Shown: one piece after another, positions 9,144-21,236 of the stretch | Layout: every line of letters begins with the position of its first letter | Numbering within the stretch: position 1 is the stretch's first letter | Source of the DNA: Salipiger thiooxidans | GTDB lineage: Bacteria > Pseudomonadota > Alphaproteobacteria > Rhodobacterales > Rhodobacteraceae | Reading direction: 5' to 3' | DNA length: 64,000 nucleotides | NCBI RefSeq assembly: GCF_900102075.1 | Contig: NZ_FNAV01000003.1 | Span: forward strand, 186,001 to 250,000 | Made by a program: the position numbers and the translations under genes | Notes under the pieces: model-generated | Told to the model about the DNA's origin: nothing | What the model saw: the letters and a program-made list of their open reading frames with translations, nothing else | Database searches by the model: none

Positions 9144-9479
9144 ATGATCGACTGGAGCCGCGTCGCCGAGTTGCGCGACGAAATTGGGGCCGAGGATTTT
9201 CAGGAGGTGGTCGACCTGTTCCTGGACGAGGTTGCAGGCGCCCTTGCCGAACTTCAGGAGGCGGCGGAAGACCCTGGCGAACTCGAGGCGCGGCTGCATT
9301 TCCTGAAGGGAAGCGCGCTGAACCTTGGTTTCGCGGCGCTGTCCGAGCTCTGCCATCATGGCGAGACGGCCGCGCGCAGGGGCGCGACCGGCGGTATCTC
9401 TCTCGACCGGGTGGCCGATGTCTATGAACGCTCGCGCGCGGAATTCCTGCGCGAGCTGCCGCAGCGGCTTACCGCCTGA
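9144..9479 (+). CDS. HPt (histidine phosphotransfer) domain protein
   Basis: A 111-residue, all-helical, single-domain protein. The HPt signature is clear: LHFLKGSALNLGF with the phospho-accepting H52 followed by LKG-SA, then a second helix ELCHHGE. It would carry a phosphoryl group from a hybrid histidine kinase to a receiver domain, plausibly that of the divergent phosphatase gene at 7741-8988. The ATG at 9144 is chosen because a GGGAGGT ribosome binding site ends six bases before it. The frame is open further upstream to 9009 but that stretch lacks the family pattern. Confidence 0.88.
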   Translation: MIDWSRVAELRDEIGAEDFQEVVDLFLDEVAGALAELQEAAEDPGELEARLHFLKGSALNLGFAALSELCHHGETAARRGATGGISLDRVADVYERSRAEFLRELPQRLTA

Positions 9480-9491
9480 CCCGTGAAAGGG

Positions 9492-10718
9492 TCAGATCAG
9501 GAACTGCGACAGGACCTCGTCCTCGGTGATGTCGCGATAGGTGTAGCCGCGGCTGCCGAGCTCGGCGAAGAGCCGCCCGAAGTTCGCGGGGTCCGAGGTC
9601 TCGATCCCGATCAGCACCGAACCGAAGTTGCGCGCGGACTTCTTCAGATACTCGAACCGGGCAATGTCGTCTTCGGGACCCAGCAGGTTGAGGAAATCCT
9701 TGAGCGCGCCGGGACGCTGCGGCAGCCGCAGGATGAAGTACTTCTTCACCCCCGAGTAGCGCTGCGCGCGTTCCTTGACCTCGGGCAGACGCTCAAAATC
9801 GAAATTCCCGCCCGAAGTGACGCAGACCACGGTCCGGCCGCGGATCGACTGGCCGAGATCCTTGAGCGCATCGACCGCCAGCGCGCCGGCGGGTTCGAGC
9901 ACGATGCCCTCGACGTTCAGCATCTCGAGCATGGTCGTGCAGAGCCTGTCCTCGCTGATCGTCAGCGTGTTGGCGAGCCCCACGCCCTTGAGCCGCTCGA
10001 AGGTCCGCGCACCGATGCGCGCCACGGCGGCACCGTCGGCAAAGGTGTTGACCCCGGGCAGCGTCACCGGCTTGCCCGCCTCGAGCGCCGCCCGCAGGCA
10101 GGCCCCGCCCGACGGCTCGACGAAGGTGTATTGCGTGTCGTTGCCGAAGTAGCTCAGCATCCCGGCGCCAAGCCCGCCGCCGCCCACCGGGATCACCACG
10201 TGGTCGGGCGCACGGCCCAGCTGCGACTCGATCTCGACCGCGACGCTGGCCTGCCCCTCGATCACATCCTCGTCGTCGAAGGGCGACAGGAAATGCCCGC
10301 CCTTCTCGGCACAGAAGGCCTGCGCCGCGGCGAGCGTGTCGTCGAAATAATCGCCGGTCATCACGATCTCGACCGCGTCGCCGCCGAACATCCGGGTCTT
10401 CTGGATCTTCTGGTCGGGCGTCGTGACCGGCATGAAGATCACGCCCTTCTTGCCGAAGTGGCGGCACATGTAGGCCACGCCCTGCGCGTGGTTGCCGGCG
10501 CTGGCCGCGACGAAGAGATCGGCCTCGGGGCGCTTGCTCATGGCATTGAACGCGCCGCGCAGCTTGTAGCTGCGGACCGGGCTCAGATCCTCGCGCTTGA
10601 GCCAGATCTCGGCGCCGAAGCGCTCCGAGAGGTGCGCGTTGCGCAGCAGGGGAGTTTCGGGAAAAACCTCGCGCATGTGCTGGGCGGCTTGGCGGGCGTC
10701 ATCGAGAAAGCGTGTCAT
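9492..10718 (-). CDS. ilvA: Threonine ammonia-lyase (threonine dehydratase)
   Basis: This PLP enzyme converts threonine to 2-oxobutanoate and ammonia, the first step of isoleucine synthesis. With the ATG at 10718 it has 408 residues. The PLP-binding lysine is K52 in SYKLRGAF, the phosphate-binding loop is the glycine-rich VGGGGLGAGML, and the catalytic core is followed from about residue 325 by an ACT-like regulatory segment (KKYFILRLPQRPGALKDFLNLLGP), which in this family mediates allosteric inhibition. An upstream TTG at 10736 would add six residues and is less likely. It sits alone between an HPt gene and a membrane protein gene. Confidence 0.92.
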   Translation of the reverse strand: MTRFLDDARQAAQHMREVFPETPLLRNAHLSERFGAEIWLKREDLSPVRSYKLRGAFNAMSKRPEADLFVAASAGNHAQGVAYMCRHFGKKGVIFMPVTTPDQKIQKTRMFGGDAVEIVMTGDYFDDTLAAAQAFCAEKGGHFLSPFDDEDVIEGQASVAVEIESQLGRAPDHVVIPVGGGGLGAGMLSYFGNDTQYTFVEPSGGACLRAALEAGKPVTLPGVNTFADGAAVARIGARTFERLKGVGLANTLTISEDRLCTTMLEMLNVEGIVLEPAGALAVDALKDLGQSIRGRTVVCVTSGGNFDFERLPEVKERAQRYSGVKKYFILRLPQRPGALKDFLNLLGPEDDIARFEYLKKSARNFGSVLIGIETSDPANFGRLFAELGSRGYTYRDITEDEVLSQFLI

Positions 10719-10758
10719 CCGCCTGACCTTGCGCAATCCGCGCGCTTTGGCAAGCGCC

Positions 10759-11520
10759 TCAGTCGATCGAGCGGCCCTCGACGAAGTGGCCGTAGAGCGT
10801 CGTCAGCACCGAGATGCCGATCATCGTCACGAACCAGTTCACCACGATGCCGTAAATCAGGCTCACCACGGTGCCGGTGCTGCCGTCGATCATCGCCGGA
10901 AGTTCGATCAGCAGCCGCGCGCCCATGACGATCAGCGCCAGCACGAGGATTGCCTTGTCGTCCTGGCCCGACGCCTGCCACGACTCGCGCAGGGTCAGCC
11001 GCTCGCCAAGCGCCGCCGCGGGAAGAATGAGCCCGATGCGGAAAAAGAGATAGCTCGCCAGCCCCACGAGACCGAAGACCACCACACCGACGAGACCCGG
11101 CACCGCGGTCGCGAGCCCCAGCGCGAGGCCTGCGACCACCGCGATGCCGAGACCCAGAAGCAGGCCGATCATGATCGAGCGGCCGAGATAGCTCATGATG
11201 GCGGTGCCGTGCCAGTGCGGCAGGACTCCGCGCGGCTGTTCGCCGGTCAGCACGAAGCGGTGCCAGCCGACGGCGATCCACAGGCTCGCGATCAGCGCGA
11301 GGATCATCATGATGAGAAGCTCGAAGGACGCCGCGGGGCTCTGCATCGGCTCACCCGAGGCGGCCCCGATCTGCGGGCTGGCGTAGACGATGACCTGGTT
11401 CACCACCTGCACGAGGTAGAGCAGAAGCGACACCCGCAGCGCCGCTCCGAGGTTGTCCAGCACCATGCGCACCGAGTGAACGAAGATCTTCCAGCCCATC
11501 AAACCCAACCGCCCTTGCAT
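10759..11520 (-). CDS. Integral membrane protein of unknown function
   Basis: I do not recognise a family with confidence. The 253-residue protein has about five to six hydrophobic stretches (for example LIMMILALIASLWIAVGW and an Ile/Leu/Gly-rich double segment around residues 110-150), so it is surely in the inner membrane. Its general look resembles Yip1-like or glycerophosphoryl-type membrane domains. The start is uncertain: the ATG at 11520 has no clear ribosome binding site, and an internal ATG seven codons later (LMGWKIFV) is possible. It is divergent from argG and lies 40 bases upstream of ilvA on the same strand, with which it may share a transcript. Confidence 0.7.
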   Translation of the reverse strand: MQGRLGLMGWKIFVHSVRMVLDNLGAALRVSLLLYLVQVVNQVIVYASPQIGAASGEPMQSPAASFELLIMMILALIASLWIAVGWHRFVLTGEQPRGVLPHWHGTAIMSYLGRSIMIGLLLGLGIAVVAGLALGLATAVPGLVGVVVFGLVGLASYLFFRIGLILPAAALGERLTLRESWQASGQDDKAILVLALIVMGARLLIELPAMIDGSTGTVVSLIYGIVVNWFVTMIGISVLTTLYGHFVEGRSID

Positions 11521-11631
11521 CGACCAATCACGGCAGGGCTAGCACAGCAGGGCCCGCGGTCAACGGGCGATCCTTGAACCGGCGCCGAAAAGGCGGTATC
11601 CGCGCCCGAAGAATTCACGAGAGGGATACCG

Positions 11632-12852
<1,221 letters not shown>

Positions 12853-12900
12853 TTTCCCGTCGTCACGTCGGGTGCGCCCCTTCGCACGAACTCGCACCAC

Positions 12901-12935
12901 CCCGCCGAAGACGCCTTCGGCGGGGTTTCCTTTTT
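12901..12935 (+). terminator. Intrinsic terminator of argG
   Basis: A perfect 10-base-pair GC-rich stem (CCCGCCGAAG / CTTCGGCGGG) with a four-base loop is followed by GTTTCCTTTTT. It starts 48 bases after the argG stop and precedes the DUF1810 gene. Confidence 0.88.
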
Positions 12936-13007
12936 CCGGAAGGCATCACGGGCGCTTTGACCGCGGCATGGATCTGCGGGACACTCCCTGCGTGGGAGGA
13001 GAGTGTC

Positions 13008-13421
13008 ATGGCCGGGCTTCAGGAATTCGTCGACGCGCAGGACAAGCATTGGCCGCAGATCCTTGGCGAGATGCGGGACGGGCGAAAGGCGACACACTGG
13101 ATCTGGTACGTGTTCCCGCAGCTCGCCACGCTCGGCCGTTCCGCCATGGCGCGGCATTTCGGGCTGTCCGGGATCGAAGAGGCCGGGACGTATCTGGCGC
13201 ACCCGGTGCTCGGGCCGCGGCTGGTCACCTGTGCAGAGCTGTTGTTGCAGCATCCGGAGCGCACGCCGGAAGAGATCCTCGGTACGGTCGATGCCCTGAA
13301 GGTGCGGTCTTGCATGACGCTGTTCGAGGCCGCGACGGATGCGCCGGGAGTGTTCGGCGAGGTGCTGGAAAGGCTCTATTCCGGCTCAAGATGCCCGGAA
13401 ACGCTACGGCAGATCGGCTGA
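13008..13421 (+). CDS. DUF1810 domain protein
   Basis: A 137-residue soluble protein that matches the DUF1810 family across its length: LQEFVDAQDKHWPQILGEMRDG, then HWIWYVFPQ, HPVLGPRL and the closing KVRSCMTLFEAA block with many conserved aromatic residues. The biochemical function of the family is not established as far as I know. The ATG at 13008 follows a GGGAGGAGAG ribosome binding site; an in-frame opening upstream runs back into argG and is discarded. It has its own spacer after the argG terminator and is followed by a hairpin. Confidence 0.85.
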   Translation: MAGLQEFVDAQDKHWPQILGEMRDGRKATHWIWYVFPQLATLGRSAMARHFGLSGIEEAGTYLAHPVLGPRLVTCAELLLQHPERTPEEILGTVDALKVRSCMTLFEAATDAPGVFGEVLERLYSGSRCPETLRQIG

Positions 13422-13422
13422 A

Positions 13423-13454
13423 GCGCCGCCCCTGCTGACAGGCAGGAGCGGCGC
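13423..13454 (+). terminator. GC-rich hairpin after the DUF1810 gene
   Basis: Thirteen-base arms (GCGCCGCCCCTGC and GCAGGAGCGGCGC) pair with one mismatch around a six-base loop, directly after the stop codon. There is no T-run, so termination is only probable. Confidence 0.45.
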
Positions 13455-13634
13455 GGGATCCGTCCGGGGCTGGAGGCCGGACCCCGATACTCGTTACGTG
13501 ACCACGTCACTCGTGACCAAACAGTCTTCGGCCCCGTGGTCACGACCCGCACCGGGCGCACGTCGCCCGGACACCTGGCCGCGACAACAGTCACGCAGGC
13601 GCGGCACGCAAAGTTTCAGAAAAATCTCGGAAAA

Positions 13635-14351
13635 TCAGATCAGGCCGTGCGCCCGCATCTTCTCGTAATGCGGCATGGCCTCACGGGCGAGATCTGCCGC
13701 GGCGCCGTCGAGGTCTGGCAAGGGGCCCTCGGGTCCGGCGAAGCCCGTCGAGCGATGCACCGAGGCGTACCAGTGCGGCGCCCAGACCCCGTCCTGGGCA
13801 TGGCCACCGGCGGGCCAGGCCAGCATCGCCGGGTCGAACGACAGGCCGATGGCGTCACAGAGCGCGCGAAGCTTGCCCTCGGGGTCGGTGCGGATGTCGG
13901 CGCTGTCGATGACGTAGGGCGTGAGGCCGAGCGACACCACGTGATCGTAAAGCTCGGACTGCGCCGCGAAGCCGATGTCGGCGGCAGTGGGGTTCTCGTA
14001 GCCCTTGGAGAAGCTCGCGACCACGCGCGCGGGGTGGCGGAGCAGGAAGACGTTCACGCAGTCGGCCATGAAATCGCGCGGCACACCGGGGATCATGTGC
14101 TGGCACATGTGCTTGTGATAGGCATGCGGCCTCCCGTCCGGGATCGGGCCGATGAGGCTCTGTTGAACCTCGTCTGCGCTTTCCGGGCGGCTCGCCATGA
14201 TCTCGTCCGCCATCGGATGGGCAAGGCCCGTGAGGCGCAGGTAGGGTCCGTAGAAGGGCTCGTCGACGACGTGGACATCGGCGCGGTTGCCGAAGGAATA
14301 CATCATCGCGGTCGACAGGTTCCGCGGCCCCGACCACATGGCAATTCTCAT
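13635..14351 (-). CDS. Sulfotransferase-like P-loop protein
   Basis: A 238-residue protein beginning MRIAMWSGPRNLSTAMMYSF. The SGPRNLST motif at residues 7-14 resembles the 5'-phosphosulfate-binding loop of PAPS-dependent sulfotransferases, and VFLLRHPARVVASFSKGYE (about residues 101-119) resembles the 3'-phosphate loop with its RxP...S pattern. Related alphaproteobacterial proteins are annotated as sulfotransferase family or, by neighbourhood, as associated with branched-chain aminotransferase. The acceptor is unknown. It stands alone, with a degenerate parS-like site just upstream of its start. Confidence 0.72.
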   Translation of the reverse strand: MRIAMWSGPRNLSTAMMYSFGNRADVHVVDEPFYGPYLRLTGLAHPMADEIMASRPESADEVQQSLIGPIPDGRPHAYHKHMCQHMIPGVPRDFMADCVNVFLLRHPARVVASFSKGYENPTAADIGFAAQSELYDHVVSLGLTPYVIDSADIRTDPEGKLRALCDAIGLSFDPAMLAWPAGGHAQDGVWAPHWYASVHRSTGFAGPEGPLPDLDGAAADLAREAMPHYEKMRAHGLI

Positions 14352-14395
14352 GACCTCAGCGCTCCTGTTCCTGCGTCGCCCGCGCAGGCTAGGAC

Positions 14396-14411
14396 TGTTT
14401 CACGTGAGACG
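14396..14411. promoter_or_regulatory. Degenerate parS-like site
   Basis: TGTTTCACGTGAGACG differs from the palindrome TGTTTCACGTGAAACA at two positions in one arm. It lies in the intergenic space between the sulfotransferase-like gene and msrA, about 13 kb from the perfect parS at 27803. It may be a weak ParB site. Confidence 0.45.
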
Positions 14412-14509
14412 AAAGACCCGTCACGGCCGCTCACCATGCGGTGAGATCCGGTTGCAGCAGTTGATCGGAACCCGTCGCTCCCGCAGCCTTGTGGAAAAGG
14501 GAGGTCACC

Positions 14510-15157
14510 ATGGTCCGCAACATCGTCCTTGCCGTCGCCATCCTGCTTGGCATCGCGGCGCAATCCCACCGCGCCAGCGCCGGAGAAAGGCAGCAGATCG
14601 TCGTCGCCGGCGGCTGCTTCTGGTGCGTCGAGGCGGATTTCGAGAAGGTTCCCGGCGTGATCGAGGCCGTCTCGGGCTATACCGGCGGCAAGAGCTCCAA
14701 CCCCACATACAAGGAGGTGAGCCGCGGCGGCACTGGCCATTACGAGGCCGTCCGGATCAGCTACGACAGCGCCCGGGTGTCCCGGGACCAGCTCTTGGCG
14801 ATGTTCTTCCGCTCGGTCGATCCGACGGACGCGGGCGGGCAGTTCTGTGACCGGGGAAACAGCTATCGCACGGCAATTTTCGTCTCTAACGCCGCCGAAA
14901 AGGCCGCTGCCGAAAAGGCCAAGGCAGAGGCGCAATCGGCGCTCGGGCAGAACATCGTGACGCCGATCCTGCCGGCCGGTCGGTTCTGGGACGCCGAGGC
15001 CTATCACCAGGACTACTACAAGGGGAGCAACATCGTGCTCACCCGCTTCGGGCCGATCCAGCAGGCCAAGGCCTACAAGAAATACCGCGATGGCTGCGGG
15101 CGCGACCAGCGTGTGCGCCAGCTCTGGGGCAGCGCCGCGCCCTTTGCCGGCGGCTGA
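14510..15157 (+). CDS. msrA: Peptide-methionine (S)-S-oxide reductase, exported form
   Basis: MsrA reduces methionine-S-sulfoxide in proteins. The catalytic motif GCFWC is at residues 35-39, with C36 as the nucleophile, followed by the family blocks VSGYTGG, GHYEAV and [11 protein letters not shown]. Residues 1-24 form a signal peptide ([19 protein letters not shown], cleavage after ASA), so this copy works in the periplasm or is membrane-anchored. The ATG at 14510 is preceded by GGGAGGT; a TTG seven codons earlier is less suitable. The [14 protein letters not shown] segment fits the family. Confidence 0.93.
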   Translation: MVRNIVLAVAILLGIAAQSHRASAGERQQIVVAGGCFWCVEADFEKVPGVIEAVSGYTGGKSSNPTYKEVSRGGTGHYEAVRISYDSARVSRDQLLAMFFRSVDPTDAGGQFCDRGNSYRTAIFVSNAAEKAAAEKAKAEAQSALGQNIVTPILPAGRFWDAEAYHQDYYKGSNIVLTRFGPIQQAKAYKKYRDGCGRDQRVRQLWGSAAPFAGG

Positions 15158-15172
15158 CCTGCGCGAAGGCGA

Positions 15173-16051
15173 TCAGCCGAAGCGGGTCGCCTGCACGTCC
15201 TTGAGATCGGGAATCACGTCGGCGGTGCCGTGCCGCGTGACCATAAGCGCCGCGGCCCGTGCCGCGAGTTCGACCGACTGGCGCAAGGGAAGGCCCCGAT
15301 CCAGCCCGGCGACGAGGTAGCCGGTGAAGGTGTCCCCTGCCCCGGTGGTGTCCACCGCCTCGACCCTGGGGGCGGCGAAATGCTCGGGCTCCCAGCCGTT
15401 TTCGGCACGATGGATGCGACCGCCGCTGCCGCCCTCGGTGACGATCACCGTCTCGACGCCGATCGCCGCGAGGTCCTGCCCGCTGGCGGCGCGCAGCTGC
15501 TCCATCTCGACCGCGTTCAGCACCATGAGATCGGCATGGCTCATCACGCCGCGCGCGGCCTCGGCGTCGAAGGGCGCGGCGGCGTAGGCCACCTTGAGCC
15601 CGAGATCGCGCGCCATCGTGACCGCCTCGCGCTGCAACAGGGTCTCGTTCTGCAGAAGCAGGTAGTCGCCGGTGTCCGCCTCGGACAGCGCCTGACCCAT
15701 CAGGTCCTCGGAGATCAGGTGATTTGCGCCGGGATGCAAGACGATGGAATTCTCGCCCGCCCGATCGACGAGGATGATGGCGTGGCCCGTGGGCCCATCG
15801 ACCGTGGTGATCAGCCGGGTGTCGATACCGTATTCCATCATCCGCTCGACCGCCCAGGCCCCGTCTTCGCCGACGGCGCCCAGATGCACCACCCGCGCCG
15901 CGGCCCGGGCAGCGGCGACGGACATGTTGGCGCCCTTGCCGCCCAGGCCCCGCGTCAGCGAGAGGGCGGCAAGCGTTTCTCCGGGTAGGGGAAGGTGCGG
16001 CACCGCATAGACGATGTCGATGTTGATGGATCCGAGATTCCAGATCGTCAT
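15173..16051 (-). CDS. PfkB-family carbohydrate kinase, ribokinase-like
   Basis: A 292-residue sugar kinase. The N-terminal PfkB signature includes GGKGAN at residues 37-42, and the C-terminal one is DTTGAGDTF, with the catalytic base at about D240 forming the anion hole. Overall architecture resembles ribokinase, which phosphorylates ribose or deoxyribose at the 5 position with ATP. No sugar transporter or repressor gene is adjacent, so substrate assignment stays open. A ribosome binding site AGGGGACAG precedes the ATG. It lies 34 bases downstream of maeB on the same strand and may be co-transcribed. Confidence 0.85.
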   Translation of the reverse strand: MTIWNLGSINIDIVYAVPHLPLPGETLAALSLTRGLGGKGANMSVAAARAAARVVHLGAVGEDGAWAVERMMEYGIDTRLITTVDGPTGHAIILVDRAGENSIVLHPGANHLISEDLMGQALSEADTGDYLLLQNETLLQREAVTMARDLGLKVAYAAAPFDAEAARGVMSHADLMVLNAVEMEQLRAASGQDLAAIGVETVIVTEGGSGGRIHRAENGWEPEHFAAPRVEAVDTTGAGDTFTGYLVAGLDRGLPLRQSVELAARAAALMVTRHGTADVIPDLKDVQATRFG

Positions 16052-16085
16052 GTTTTCTGTCCCCTTAACTCGCGACGTGACGCGT

Positions 16086-18341
<2,256 letters not shown>

Positions 18342-18441
18342 GACTTCCTCTCCAACGCTTGGGCGTCGTAGCTCTTAGCGCAGGGTAAACCTTCGCTCAA
18401 CAGCGCCGTTTTCGCCTTTCGCGCAGGGAGGGGGCTTTGTT

Positions 18442-21117
18442 ATGTCTGGCCCGAACCGACAGGCGGGGGACGGAATGACGGCAGTCACGCCGATGATGGC
18501 GCAATATCTGGAGATCAAGGCAGAGTATCCCGACGCCCTGCTGTTCTACCGGATGGGCGATTTCTACGAACTTTTCTTCGACGACGCGGCGGCGGCGGCA
18601 GAAGCACTGGACATCGCGCTCACCAAGCGCGGCAAGCACGCGGGCGACGACATCCCCATGTGCGGCGTGCCGGTACATGCGGCCGAGGGCTATCTCCTGA
18701 CGCTGATCCGCAAGGGGTTCCGCGTCGCCGTCTGCGAGCAGATGGAAAGTCCGGCCGAGGCCAAGAAGCGCGGCGCCAAGTCCGTCGTGCGGCGCGAAGT
18801 GGTGCGGCTGATGACCCCAGGGACGCTGACCGAGGAGTCGCTGCTCGAGGCGCGCCGGCACAATTTCCTGGTCGCTTTGGGCAGGGTCAGAGACGAATGG
18901 GCCCTGGCATGGGCCGACATCTCGACCGGCGCGTTCCACGTGATGCCGCTGGCACAGGCCCGCATCGGTGCCGAGCTGGCGCGGCTTGCGCCCTCCGAGC
19001 TGCTGGTCTCGGACACGGTCGACGGGGAACTGCGGCCGGTGCTGGGTGATCTCGGGATCTACCCCACGGTGCTGGGCCGCGCCTCCTTCGATTCCAGCGG
19101 CGCCGAGACACGGCTCTGCACGCTCTACGGGGTGCAGACGCTGGCAGGCTTCGGAAGCTTCAGCCGCGCCGAGCTCGCGGCGATGGGCGCGCTGGTCGAC
19201 TACCTCGACATCACCCAGAAGGGTCGGCTACCACTCTTGCGCGCCCCGCAGCGCGACGCGATCTCGCGGCTGCTGCAGATCGACGCGGCGACCCGGCGCA
19301 ATCTGGAACTGACCCATTCCATGAACGGCGGCCGTCAGGGCTCGCTGCTCTCGGTGATCGACCGCACGGTGACGCCGGGCGGCGCGCGGCTGCTCGAACG
19401 GCGCGTCTCATCCCCTGCCCGCGACCTCGCGGTGATCGGCCGCAGGCTCGAGGCCATCGACTGGGCCATGGACAGCGCACTCGGCGCCGCCCTGCGCGAC
19501 AAGCTGCGCAAGGTCCCCGACCTCGACCGTGCGCTGTCCCGGCTCGGACTCGACCGCGGCGGCCCGCGCGACCTCGCCTCTGTCCGCAATGCGCTGGAAC
19601 AGGCTGAGGAGATCGCGCTGGCCCTTGGCGAGGCCGACCTGCCCGACCTGCTGGCCGAGGCCCGCACCGCGCTGCACGGCCATGACGAACTGCTGGCCCT
19701 GCTCGACGCCGCGCTGATCGCCGAGCCGCCGCTACTGGCGCGGGACGGCGGTTTCATCGCACCCGGCTACGACGAGGGCCTCGACGAAGCCCGAAAGCTG
19801 CGCGACGAGGGCCGCAGCGTGGTCGCGGCGATGCAGGCGCAATACGCGGAACAGGCCGGGGTGAACTCGCTGAAGATCAAGCACAACAACGTGCTGGGCT
19901 ACTTCATCGAGACCACCGCGACCCACGCCGAGAAGATGATGTCGGCGCCACTCAACGAGATCTTCATCCACCGCCAGACCACCGCCAACCAGGTGCGCTT
20001 CACCACCGTCGAGCTGACCGAGCTCGAGACCCGCATCCTGAATGCCGGGAACGAGGCGCTAGAGATCGAAAAGCGGCTCTATTCCAGCCTGAGAGAGGCC
20101 ATTCTCGCGCAGGCGGCGCAGCTCTCCGAGACCGGCCTGGCACTCTCGGAGTTCGACCTGGCGCTTGGTCTGGCCGATCTCGCCCGCGCGCAGGACTGGT
20201 GCCGCCCGCAGGTGGACGAGAGCCGCGCCTTCGACATCCGGGGCGGCCGCCACCCGGTGGTCGAGCGCGCGTTGCAGACCCAGGGCGCCGGGCCCTTCAT
20301 CGCCAACGACTGCGGCCTCACCGCCGAGGGCGAGGCCGCGTCGGTCACCCTGCTCACAGGTCCCAACATGGCCGGTAAGTCGACCTTCCTGCGCCAGAAC
20401 GCGCTGATCGCGCTGCTGGCCCAGATGGGCTCCTACGTCCCGGCGAAACGCGCCCATGTGGGCCTGATCAGCCAGATCTTCAGCCGCGTCGGCGCTTCGG
20501 ACGACCTCGCCCGCGGGCGTTCGACCTTCATGGTCGAGATGGTCGAGACCGCCGCCATCCTCAACCAGGCCGACGACCGGGCGCTGGTTATCCTCGACGA
20601 GATCGGTCGCGGCACCGCGACCTACGACGGGCTCTCCATCGCCTGGGCGACGCTCGAACACCTGCACGGGGTCAACCGGGTGCGCGGCCTCTTCGCCACG
20701 CACTACCACGAGCTCACGGTGCTCGCCGGCAAACTCGAGGGCGTGAAGAACGCCACCGTCGCGGTCAAGGAATGGGACGGCGAGGTCATCTTCCTGCACG
20801 AGGTGCGCGACGGCGCCGCCGACCGCTCCTACGGGGTGCAGGTGGCGCAGCTCGCGGGCCTGCCCAAGGCCGTGACCGACCGCGCCCGCACCATCCTCGA
20901 CGCGCTGGAACAGGGCGAACGAGAGCGCGCCGCCCCCAAGGCGCTCATCGACGACCTGCCGCTCTTCTCGGCCGCCGCCGTCGCAGCGCCGGCCCCGAAA
21001 CCCGCCGCCGGCCCCTCGCCCGTCGAGGAACGGCTGGCGAGCATCCTGCCCGACGACATGTCCCCTCGCGAGGCGCTTCAGGCTCTCTACGAGCTCAAGA
21101 CGCTGCTGACGGAATAG
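18442..21117 (+). CDS. mutS: DNA mismatch repair protein MutS
   Basis: MutS detects mismatches and small loops and recruits MutL. The mismatch-wedge motif FYELF (F41, E43) lies in GDFYELFFDDA, and the ATPase has Walker A GPNMAGKST at about residue 639, Walker B LVILDEIGRGT and the ATHYHEL block. At 891 residues it is close to the usual 850-900. The ATG at 18442 has a GGGAGGGGG ribosome binding site; a second ATG at 18475 also matches the N-terminal alignment start (TAVTPMMAQY). It is followed by a clear terminator and converges on grpE. Confidence 0.96.
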   Translation: MSGPNRQAGDGMTAVTPMMAQYLEIKAEYPDALLFYRMGDFYELFFDDAAAAAEALDIALTKRGKHAGDDIPMCGVPVHAAEGYLLTLIRKGFRVAVCEQMESPAEAKKRGAKSVVRREVVRLMTPGTLTEESLLEARRHNFLVALGRVRDEWALAWADISTGAFHVMPLAQARIGAELARLAPSELLVSDTVDGELRPVLGDLGIYPTVLGRASFDSSGAETRLCTLYGVQTLAGFGSFSRAELAAMGALVDYLDITQKGRLPLLRAPQRDAISRLLQIDAATRRNLELTHSMNGGRQGSLLSVIDRTVTPGGARLLERRVSSPARDLAVIGRRLEAIDWAMDSALGAALRDKLRKVPDLDRALSRLGLDRGGPRDLASVRNALEQAEEIALALGEADLPDLLAEARTALHGHDELLALLDAALIAEPPLLARDGGFIAPGYDEGLDEARKLRDEGRSVVAAMQAQYAEQAGVNSLKIKHNNVLGYFIETTATHAEKMMSAPLNEIFIHRQTTANQVRFTTVELTELETRILNAGNEALEIEKRLYSSLREAILAQAAQLSETGLALSEFDLALGLADLARAQDWCRPQVDESRAFDIRGGRHPVVERALQTQGAGPFIANDCGLTAEGEAASVTLLTGPNMAGKSTFLRQNALIALLAQMGSYVPAKRAHVGLISQIFSRVGASDDLARGRSTFMVEMVETAAILNQADDRALVILDEIGRGTATYDGLSIAWATLEHLHGVNRVRGLFATHYHELTVLAGKLEGVKNATVAVKEWDGEVIFLHEVRDGAADRSYGVQVAQLAGLPKAVTDRARTILDALEQGERERAAPKALIDDLPLFSAAAVAAPAPKPAAGPSPVEERLASILPDDMSPREALQALYELKTLLTE

Positions 21118-21118
21118 C

Positions 21119-21151
21119 AAGAGGGCGGCCCCACCTCGGGACCGCCCTCTT
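21119..21151. terminator. Terminator hairpin between convergent mutS and grpE
   Basis: A perfect ten-base-pair stem AAGAGGGCGG / CCGCCCTCTT with an inner CCC/GGG pairing lies three bases after the mutS stop. The A- and T-rich ends let it act on both strands, though the T-run is short. Confidence 0.7.
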
Positions 21152-21236
21152 CCGATCTTCATCTTGCCAGGTAAACTCCGGGGGTGAGGCGCGGAACGCG
21201 CCGAGGGGGCAGCGCCCCCCTCTCTTCCCCGAACCT

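Noticed and set aside
13496-13545. GTGACCACGTCAC / GTCACGTGAC-like inverted repeats after the DUF1810 gene
   Set aside because: Several short GTGAC/GTCAC elements occur, but they have no consistent spacing or T-run and resemble neither parS nor a terminator.
21203-21222. GAGGGGGC / GCCCCCCTC hairpin near the grpE end
   Set aside because: The stem is good, but there is no T-run on the grpE strand, and the mutS-side hairpin at 21119 is a better candidate.
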